Positions 55,867 through 64,000 of a stretch of 64,000 nt of DNA are shown in pieces (the first letter of the stretch is position 1; the number at the start of each line of letters is the position of its first letter). The position numbers and the translations under genes were made by a program. The notes under the pieces are model-generated. The model worked only from the letters and a program-made list of their open reading frames with translations. It was not told where the DNA came from and made no database searches. Source of the DNA: Porodaedalea pini (taxonomy: Eukaryota > Basidiomycota > Agaricomycetes > Hymenochaetales > Hymenochaetaceae); contig NBAY01000009.1 in NCBI GenBank assembly GCA_002794775.1, forward strand, positions 620,001 through 684,000, given 5' to 3'.

Positions 55867-58800
55867 ATGGCGCGACCGGAGCCCATGAATGCAACGCCAG
55901 CGCATAGCAAAGCCAGGGTTGCCCTATATTTCCCAGATCCCCTGTTTGTGGCTGGAGGACATGTTTCGGGCAAGATGGAGCTGGAATGCAAAGCAGAAAG
56001 GGGTCTAGGTGTCGGCGATATAAAGGTTGAACTTTTTGCGTTTCAAGGTCTGTGCACAGTTCTGGAAAGCTTCGCACAGTGTACTGAGAAGATTGCAAGA
56101 ATTGACCTCCCGCGATCACTCCGCGACTAACACGTTCCTTCATTTAACGCGTTACTTCCAAGGACCAGGATTGCCGCCCTCCAATGCTGTGCATCCCCAT
56201 CCATCACCAGGAAACGATGAGGTTCTACCCGTTGATTACTATCTAGCAAGGAAGGGGACAACAACCTTTTTCTTTCAATTCCCTCTTCCATACTCTTCGC
56301 CTGCTAGCATCGACTTTGGGAAGGGTCTTGCAAAGCTCAAGTATGAGGTACGAGCTAGCGTCGGCGTGTCTTGGAGATCCGAGAGGCAGCGAGTGATGGA
56401 ACGGAAAGAAATTACAGTCGTTGAAGCTCCTGGTGCCGCCTCAGACGCTGAGCAGATTATCATTGGGGAAAATGGCAAGATCTGGGTTCAGGGGCGCCTC
56501 CTCAACCCGTATATGGTCGCAGGACAGGATGCGTGCGTGGAACTTTTTGTCAAGAATCACTCTGCTAAACGGGTGAGCTTCTTGTAATTCTTGCTATCAT
56601 CACGCCTCTCATTGCCATCTTATAGACGAATAATTTGACTCTGACTTTAACGCGCCATCTTCATCTCCCAACCGTCGCTCAGCCTCAGAAAGCACTCCAA
56701 ATATCTGACGTGCTGACTAACGTGCCCTTCAGAGGCCCCGAGTATATTGTCCAGTCTGGCACAGAAGGCATTGCCAATCTTGTATTTTCTGTACCCAAGA
56801 ATGCGCAGGGCGTTCGCGCCGGCCGACTAGATTCGGGAGACGAGGACGAAGGCCGCGAACCAGCAGAAAGTTTATTCGACGTTCGTTGTATTATAGAGAT
56901 CAAGATCGGAATGGGCCTCGGGAACAAAGATGTTGCTCTCGAATTGCCTGTAACGATCGTCCACCCTGTTGCCATGAGCCAAGTTCCTCCTTCTCCGGAG
57001 CGATTTGCGGTTTCTCCAGAAGCTCTTCATCGAATTTATTCACCTCCTGTGCACCCATTTTCTGCGTATCAGTCACCACCACCAGGACCAATGGGCGTTG
57101 ACGCATTTTCTGCGGCGTATATTAGCCCGCCTATGTCGCCACCAAACCTTCCCCCGAGTCTTCCGATCTGGTCACCCCCACCTCCAGTCATCCAGCCGCA
57201 AGTGATGCACGACCAATATTATTACTACCCCCCTCCACCCCCAGTAGACTACTCCTATCCAGTGCGCCCATCGAGCGCCGATCCGTTCGTCGCACAACAA
57301 CTACCCACCTTGCCAGTGCAGAATCGAAGTCCTGTTGCGGAGCCACCCATTCAGGGTGACATTTCTACTAATTCGCCGAAAGTTCACGCGGAACAAGGCG
57401 AGCCTGGGAAAGGAGAGCGTGCATCCCGCATTACTGCGCACCTTCGAATGTCTTCCCGCCACCGCTCCGTTTCTCCACAGTCACACCGATTCCCTCAGAC
57501 ATCACTCGCTCCGGTGGTCGATAATATCCCAGCTAAACCGCAAGCAGCGCGACATCCTATAAACGCGGAATTTCTGGGTACGAGCCCGAAAGCTGATGAG
57601 GCGGTTCTTTCGCCTCGACCCGTACTTACTCCGAAGCAATCCTTTTCTCTTGACCGTGGAACAGTCAAGAGCGAACATGTCATTGATTTAGAGCGCATGG
57701 CTGCAGAGGAGGTGGCTGGCCATAATAAAAATGACGATAAGAACAAGACGCTTCCTCCTCGTCCAACCGCTTCCGAAGCGCTCGACACGCCGAGACTTCC
57801 TCCCGAACCTACTTTGTTACCCATCTCCACACATCCTCGTCCGGAGATCTGGGGCCGGGAAAGTGGCTTGACCGCGCTCGAGCGCAAGCTCCTCGAGCAG
57901 GTGGGAACGCGCAAACCCGAGCCTGAACGGCATGCGGATGTCCGAAGTGTGCTGCCTGGCCCGATTACAATACCATCGCCGAATGATCCACGATGTGACC
58001 CGCTGAACGATTCCGCCATCTCTAGTCTAGCGCTTGGTGCAGACATCTCATTCGAGGACCCGCATTCGCCCCCGTCGAGAGAAGCCGATGGAAAGCGTCT
58101 CCCTTCTTCCCCTCCAGTCGATGTAGATATCAAGAAGGATAGAACTCCAGACCGCCGTGCAGTGAATGGAGGGAAGCGTGAAAAACGCAGCCATGTACAT
58201 CACTTACGGAAAGCTGCTACTGGACGTGTAGCAGCTTGGCTAGGGGGACTTGGTTCCGCTTCACCCCCTCCTGAAACCGAGCCTCCAGTCACTCACAGCT
58301 CAGACATTCTTTCCGAGGATCTCCCTTCCTCAGTGGACCTTGATCCACACCCGCTACTGCGCTCGCCAGCCATACCTACACCGGATACACCGGGTACGCC
58401 TGATATGTCGAAGCCTGATGCAATACCTACTCGATCGTCAGGCTTCGTCCTGCATACCGCAAAGGACGCGTCTTCCTCCTTTGAGCCCCACAACTCAGAC
58501 TTTTCGATGAGTCCCGTACTCAACTTTCGCCTCAGGCCAAAGCTGTTTCTACATCTAAAACACCCACGATGGCCAGTCCTTCCCCGATAAAGCCTGTACT
58601 TCGGCGAATCGCAGAGTTGCCGACCAAGGATCATCCACTGGGTCACAAGTACGACATTCGCTCTGCGCGTGGCGGACGCGGAGGGAAGGTCACGTCTGTC
58701 GCAGCGCTCTGGACATCTCTTGCTTCGCAGCAGGAGTCTGCGCCGCCTCCAGCTCAGCCAGCTGAGAAAGCTGGCACTTTCAGCCCCACCTTCAAAGGCA

Positions 58801-59198
58801 CACAAACGAGAGCACCTTCAGATAAACACAAGATGCCATCTAAGACACCTCCCCATATCAAGAGACAGCACGACGATGCGATCACGAGCGCTGCCGATCT
58901 GACCACCCGCCGCGCGAGAATGGTGAAATCTACGTCCGTCCCTGCTATGGTGTCGTCTTCCCTTGCTACACCTGTATTATCATCTACTGCATCATTAGCT
59001 CGCCCTATCGAGGCTCCATACCCCAAACGATCATACCCACCAACCACTGACGTTCCCGTCATTGCAGAACATCCTATAACGGAATCATTAACACCGAGAG
59101 CTCAACCGATAAACTCACCAGTCCGAGGCGATCTTGCTTTTGGCCAGGCACGATTGAAGGATTTGATAAAGAAATATCAGCAAGGTTTCGGACAGTAG
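55867..59198 (+). CDS. Arrestin-like protein with long Pro/Ser-rich tail (one-base frame break)
   Basis: An arrestin-fold trafficking adaptor, probably linking a Rsp5-type ubiquitin ligase to plasma-membrane proteins. Exon 1 has ARVALYFPDPLFVAGGHVSG and KVELFAFQ. After a 51-base intron come HLTRYFQGPGLPPSNAVH, the N-arrestin half, and NPYMVAGQDACVELFVKNHS, start of the C-half. After the next intron TNNLTLTLTRHLHLPTVAQP, IVHPVAMSQVPPSPERF and a tail of some 750 residues. The tail holds Pro/Tyr-rich pieces (DQYYYYPPPPPVDYSYPVRP) and basic clusters (KREKRSHVHHLRKAATGRVA). Near 58524-58529 the frame must shift by one base at a T run (LNF to SPQAKAVSTSKTPTMASPSP). It then runs to the end DLIKKYQQGFGQ at 59198. 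Without repair the gene would end at 58590. Confidence 0.85.
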
Positions 59199-59651
59199 CA
59201 CTGTCTGTAGCATTTTTTGCTTTGCTTTCACTTCTCTGCACGCTGTGTTTTTATCTCTTGCTTGGACGAACTGACTCAAGCACCCGTGTCTCACTCAGAT
59301 CTCAATTCCTTATCTATTCCTTGTAACGACCATTACCGATCCCTTGTGACGATCTGCATCATTTAATGGTATTTATTTTCTGTGCTATAAAATCCAAGTA
59401 GCCTCGTGATGATGCATTAGACTGATGGGTGGGAACTCGACGTCCTTTGCAGTGAATTTCATTATCTCCATCCTCACGAGAGCTTCTAATCATATAGAGC
59501 TTATCTATCAGGAGGATTGATTGCCAGGCGCAGGTTTTAGTGACGTTCTCCTTATCTGCGAGCTGATGAACGGCCGAGAACTGCCCTTGCCTTCGTCTCT
59601 CACCCATCCACTTCGACAACCAGAATCTCTTCGCGACTGCAGAAAGCAACC
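59199..59651. other. Intergenic, 3' end and formamidase promoter
   Basis: About 450 bases between two plus-strand genes. Nothing else is seen. Confidence 0.5.
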
Positions 59652-62397
59652 ATGGCTACTAGAGCGAACTCTGTTCCACACCCGACACTGGTTAAAGTGA
59701 GTGCCTGGACTTCTGCTTCTGCGTCACTGGCATCTTAAGGCTAAATAAACCGATGTCTGAGGTTGATCCCTTCCTGTGTGTTCACTTCCATTGCTACGCA
59801 GACCTGCAATCTCTAACTTATTATCAATGCTTGAAGACCCGCGGATCAGCAGAAAGTACTAGTTCCTTGCTTGTCTTCACTATTGGAATTACTAATGTTT
59901 ATCTTTTGGAAGGGCCTGCATAATCGCTGGCAGTTAGTCAACACCTTCTCTGATCTATTTTTGTTCATATGGGGTTTATACTTGTTTAGCCCAGATATTC
60001 CTCCTGTAGCGACGGTCAAGCCCGGAGACGTGAGTTGCATTTCGATACACTTTATTGATATGCTTACAATCTCTCTCGATAGGTTTTCAAAGTCGAATGT
60101 GTCGGTATGGAAACTGATATTTCAGACTAAAGTCATGCAATCGTAAACCTACTGTTTCAGACTGGACTGGAGCTCAGATTGGAAATAATGACAGTACGCC
60201 GGCACCATTGACCTTATACTTCGTCACTTGAGTCAACTGGTTTTACTAGATAGCGACGATATTAAGACTGTCGACCTCACAAAGGTCCACAACTTAAGCG
60301 GGCCTATCGCTGTGGAAGGCGCAGTACCAGGAGATTGCCTGGTCGTCGACATACTTGATGGTATCAATATGCGTCCTATTTTATATGTGCAATTCACTAA
60401 ATGAGCTTGTTAGTTACACCATTCGAGCAAATGCCTTGGGGCTATACGGTACATGGCCTTACGATTTACTGCGGCGTCGTTTTGCCCTCATGACTTGTTT
60501 CCCCCTCAGGGTATCTTCGAATTAGAGAACGGAGGTGGCCTGTTTGGTATATAATCCATTCCAGTTGATTAATTGTCTTACTCATCGCGATTTACAGCCC
60601 GCGAGTTCGATAGCAAAGCTTGCAAAGCCATCTGGGATTTTAAAGGTAGTCCACTGGTATACATAGCTGTATATGTTTCTGATTTTCTCAGGAATATACG
60701 CAACATCGAGGCACATTCCCGGTGTGCGCTTCGCTGGGGTCTCCCACCCTGGCCTAATGTACGCAATTCTGAAAAGAGGATAGCTTTCATTATCTGATCG
60801 ACTCACTTCCATTAAATTTTGACAGTGGAACGGCCCCCTCCGCTGAGTTGTTGGCAACGTGGAACAAGCGTGAAGGCGAGCTGATCGCTGCGAATGCGAA
60901 CTCCTTCCCCCCTGTGGCCTTCCCTCCTGAGCCCAGGGGCGCTTACGTTGGACAAGATATTTCAGAAGAAGTGATGGCGAAGATCGGAAAGGAAGGGGCG
61001 AGAACGATCCCAGGCCGAGAGCATGGCGGAAACTGCGATGTAAGATCTCGTACTATCCTTCACTCTGCTGCTTTATTGACCAGAAAATCGAAGATTAAGA
61101 ACCTGTCGAGGTATGCGCAGACTGGATTGGAGCCTCGAGAAAGACTGTAACGACCTTTATTGTTTAGGGGATCGAGATGCTACTTCCCAGTATTCGTAGA
61201 TGGCACGTTAGCCTTCTTCCCTCAGGATTGGATGTAGGGAAGCTGACATTTTTTTGTAAAGGCGCAAACTTGTCTGTCGGAGACCTGCACTTCTCCCAAG
61301 GCGATGTAAGCTGATATATCACTTCCTATCGCTTCCAACTCACTGACTGGAAAACACAACTCGTCAGGGAGAGGTAAACTCCCATCATGCAACGAAGATT
61401 CTGTCAAGCTAACAGGTCGAAGATATCATTCTGCGGGGCCATAGAAATGGTATAGTCTGTTCCTGTTGCCTATCGCCACTAGACTCATACTCATCATCGT
61501 TTCTTTCCTAGGCCGGTGTTATCACTTTCAGTACAAGCATCATCAATGGAGGCGTAGAGAAATTCGCCATGAAGCAGCCAATGTTCTTGGTAAGCATGTC
61601 GAACTCAGACAAAGTGCTCTGTATATCAACACCGCTGTGATTTAGCCTTCGCCCATCGACCCTCTCTATTCTTCCAAAGTGAGGCTTGTAGTACTCTTAA
61701 AAAATCACTCATAGTCTCTGAGGATGTCTCTAGCTGGTTTTTGAAGGGATTTCTGTCGACTACCGTAGGCAATTTCTTTTCACCTAGCCCAAGGATGCTT
61801 GCTAATGACCGATGTCAGACGGTGATGGCAAACAGTACAACATGGACGCGTTAGTCTGTTTCTTCGCGAGGTACTTGTCCCTTCTAAATTTCAGTTTTTC
61901 CACAGAACGGTCGCATATAAGCAAGCTACGCTGAACGCCATAACATATCTCATGAAGGTTCTGTCCCATTAATATTGGTCGTATTCAATTAGTTCGAACT
62001 ATTAACATCATCTTCCCGCAGATTGGTTACAGTAAGTTTGGAAGTTCTTCGCCATTGGTATATACGCTGCTAATCCACTGGAATTAGCTCGTGAACAAGC
62101 CTGTGAGTGGCATTTAATGCGCTAACTCCGATTATCTCGTGATCCTCTCGAAATTAGATCTTTTGCTGTCGGCCGCACCTGTGGAAAGCCATGTTGGAGC
62201 GGTTGTCGACTCTCCCAATGCCTGTGTTACACTGGCTCTGCCATTGGGAATCTTCGAACATGTGCGTATAAGAGTCTCGAGTTTGCATAGTGAGGCCGCG
62301 ATTAACCATGAGATTTTAGGACATCCTTCCCAAGGACGAAGGACTTACAAAGCAGAACTTCGGCCAATGCGCAATCAGAAGCGACGGAGTTTGTTAA
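59652..62397 (+). CDS. Formamidase (acetamidase/formamidase family)
   Basis: Hydrolyses formamide to formate and ammonia; in fungi a nitrogen-scavenging enzyme, also linked to cyanide breakdown. The gene is split into many exons. Start MATRANSVPHPTLVK. Then HNRWHPDIPPVATVKPGD-like start of the core (about 59980), QIGNNDS and DDIKTVDLTKVHNLSGPIAV, EGAVPGDCLVVDILD, FEQMPWGYT, GIFELENGGG, GVRFAGVSHPG, PPVAFPPEPRGAYVGQD and the family marker PGREHGGNCD-IKNLSRGS. Next GAKLSVGDLHFSQGDGE, AGVITFSTSIINGGVEKFAM, VAYKQATLNAITYLMK, LLSAAPVESHVGAVVDSPNA, ALPLGIFEHDILPK and the end CAIRSDGVC, stop at 62395-62397. Some exon joints between 60020 and 60600 are approximate. At least fifteen introns, the highest density in the window. 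Confidence 0.93.
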
Positions 62398-62558
62398 AAG
62401 AGCGCAATGACAGCCTTATATATTAAGACCCACTGGATACTCCTGTGACATTTGTATGTAACTTGTAAGAGAGGGGGGGGACAGGGAATCGAAATCATAC
62501 TATCGTGCTTGGGTTATTCGTGTTGTTGGTACAGTAATGGATAATGTAGAACAATGGT

Positions 62559-63989
62559 TTAAGAAATGAACGATGCCTCATTGTAAAGAGTACCTTGAAT
62601 ATCGATACCAGCAGAAGCGCCCGGAAGGATGGTGTCTGGCGCTGTCACTTTCAGTGTCGTTGGGTTCATCCACTTCAAAATGGGCATGTCAGATTCCGTG
62701 TTCACGGCCCTCTGCAAGAAAACGTAAGCACATACCTGGTAGACGTACGGCTTCGTGTTGGCGACATAGCTAATGACTGCCTTTATAACGGAAGGGATTT
62801 CTGCGAGGACGTCCACTTTCTCTACGAGGCCCTTCGGCTCTACAGGAGCACCGACATCAACCTCAACAGAAGCGGAGACTTGACCCGGCTCAGCGCTCAA
62901 TATAGAAGGTCCTGCCCAGATGAATTTAAGTTCCTTTGGTTGTGCGTATGATGTATCGGAGTCGACCACTGTGTTGTAATGGAAGGCACGAGACTTGAAT
63001 TTAGCATCTGCAGACTGCTCTTCCCCAGGCAGTGTCGTCTCTGCGGTGACGCACACGAGCTTCCCACCGATCACCAACGAGCCGAAGTTAACCTTTACGC
63101 CCCCTGAGCCTGCACCCTTCAAACCATATGCATCAAGTGTAGTGAGCTCCATTTGAATCGCGGAAACTCCTCCATGCTCGTTGCTCTGGAAGTCAGCGAA
63201 GTTCCAACGAGACGCTACGAGGTTGGGACGCATGCCCATAATAGCATGAACATACATTCCCGGTCCACTCGCCGTTATGGCTTTACCCTTGTAGATGATA
63301 TGGCCGTTGCAATGGGTGCGAGGCCAGAAGCTGTGGAAGACGAACCCTTCTGGCTTCTCGATGTCTGGCCCGTAGTACGAGAAACCTGATTTAGGCCCCT
63401 TTCCAATTTTCCATCCAGGCGCAGAAGCCGATCGCGTGATGTCAAGCGAGATCTGTACATCCTCAGCAGCATGAGAAAAGATGGTATATGACTCTGGAGT
63501 ATCTGATCCAGGGATGGACTTGAAAGTAATCGCGAAACTGGTCCGACTTGCAAGACCTCTTGTCGTGACCAGGCGCAGGGCTTACGAAGTTCGATACATT
63601 TGTCGACCTCCACACGAGCTCTTTCGTCGTTGGGTTGTACATCTTGAATGTGAACTGCACCGTCGGATACCACACCCTTCAGAGACACACGATCAACAAG
63701 ACCATAACATGCATTACAAGGAATGGCTCACCCTATAGACGAATGGATGACTTGAAATGTGATGAACGTTCCATCTTCCAAGAAGTTGTAGTACGTCTGA
63801 GTCTCTGTAACAAAGCCTCCTGCACACATCCATTCTAAATCTTTGGGCTCAAGTTCCCCGGCGATTTCATTCTCTGGATAGCGAGACGCAACGGAATGGA
63901 AAGTCGGTGCATGAGGGTCGGCAGGGCTAGCTTGCGATGAGCAAATGACGGAAAACAAAGCTCGGAGCTTACCCCCAAAGCCAAGACAT
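62559..63989 (-). CDS. SVF1: Svf1 family, ceramide transport and stress survival (one-base frame break)
   Basis: Survival factor 1, a lipocalin-like protein needed for oxidative-stress survival and, in yeast, for moving ceramide from ER to Golgi. Exon 1 is 17 nt (63989, MSWLWG), then PADPHAPTFHSVASRYPENE, GELEPKDLEWMCAGGFVTET, FITFQVIHSSIG, VWYPTVQFTFKMYNPTTKEL. At 63535-63537 the frame needs one base less (AAA for AA) to join SCKSDQF to AITFKSIPGS. The second half: ISLDITRSASAPGWKIGKGP, GKAITASGPGMYVHAIMGMR, PNLVASRWNFADFQSNEHGG. A 63-base intron without stop (between YVYQ and WMNPTTL) precedes the end ASAGIDIQGTLYNEASFIS. That intron has a CTGAC branch site and is a multiple of three. The gene is complete apart from the frame break. 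Confidence 0.92.
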
Positions 63990-64000
63990 GGTCAACGAAG

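Noticed and set aside
62710..62735. A 24-nt ultra-short intron in SVF1 (GTATGT to TTGCAG)
   Set aside because: The family has no residues between YVYQ and the MNPTTL segment, so the real intron is the longer one of 63 nt with the same donor and a CTGAC branch site.

Overview
This is nuclear DNA of a filamentous basidiomycete, most likely a mushroom-forming agaricomycete. Genes sit close together on both strands and most are cut by several 45-80 nt GT-AG introns. The families are fungal (Pho84 transporter, homoaconitase, Svf1, a DUF6533 membrane family typical of Agaricomycotina, an F-box protein of basidiomycete type), and there is a split nuclear tRNA-Trp. No mobile element, virus, CRISPR array or bacterial operon was seen. 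Functions come from reading motifs by eye in the translated exons; no database search was run.

Layout. 1-5.7 kb: an F-box protein, an unrecognised minus-strand gene and a Ser-rich coiled-coil protein. 6-10.4 kb: an aldo/keto reductase and a RAD51D-like recombinase. 10.6-13.2 kb (minus): a SERINC/Tms1 membrane protein and, just upstream, a 78-residue mitofissin (Atg44, DUF1748). 14.4-16.3 kb: DUF6533 protein A. 17.2-19.3 kb (minus): Pho84-type phosphate transporter. 21.6-25 kb: LENG1/CIR-N protein and ketol-acid reductoisomerase. 25.4-29.8 kb: trimethyllysine dioxygenase converging on homoaconitase. 30.3-34.5 kb: DUF6533 proteins B and C, a tandem duplication. 35-39 kb (minus): a very long TBC Rab-GAP. 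39.2-41.6 kb: a possible small gene and a single-pass membrane protein. 42-45.2 kb: COA6 and the divergent AAA-ATPase RIX7. 45.5-48.9 kb: multi-BRCT checkpoint protein (Rad4/Dpb11/TopBP1). 49.2-52.2 kb (minus): a repetitive low-complexity protein. 52.5-55.1 kb: PP2A methylesterase and mitochondrial ribosomal protein uL30m. 55.4 kb: tRNA-Trp. 55.9-59.2 kb: arrestin-like protein. 59.7-62.4 kb: formamidase. 62.6-64 kb (minus): Svf1.

The gene set is mainly housekeeping. Mitochondrial functions recur (ILV5, LYS4, COA6, uL30m, ATG44, probably the trimethyllysine dioxygenase), as do genome maintenance (RAD51D-like, Rad4/Dpb11) and ribosome production (RIX7, uL30m). Neighbours look like ordinary fungal neighbours sharing promoters or 3' ends, not one pathway cluster.

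Two points matter most to a user. First, several clearly conserved genes carry single-base frame breaks in short base runs (PHO84, LYS4, SVF1, arrestin, the low-complexity gene three times, perhaps RAD51D). This points to indel errors in the assembly more than to real pseudogenes. Second, the three DUF6533 genes share a serial micro-exon structure of 10, 20 and 33 nt with two GC-AG introns, which automated gene callers would probably miss.
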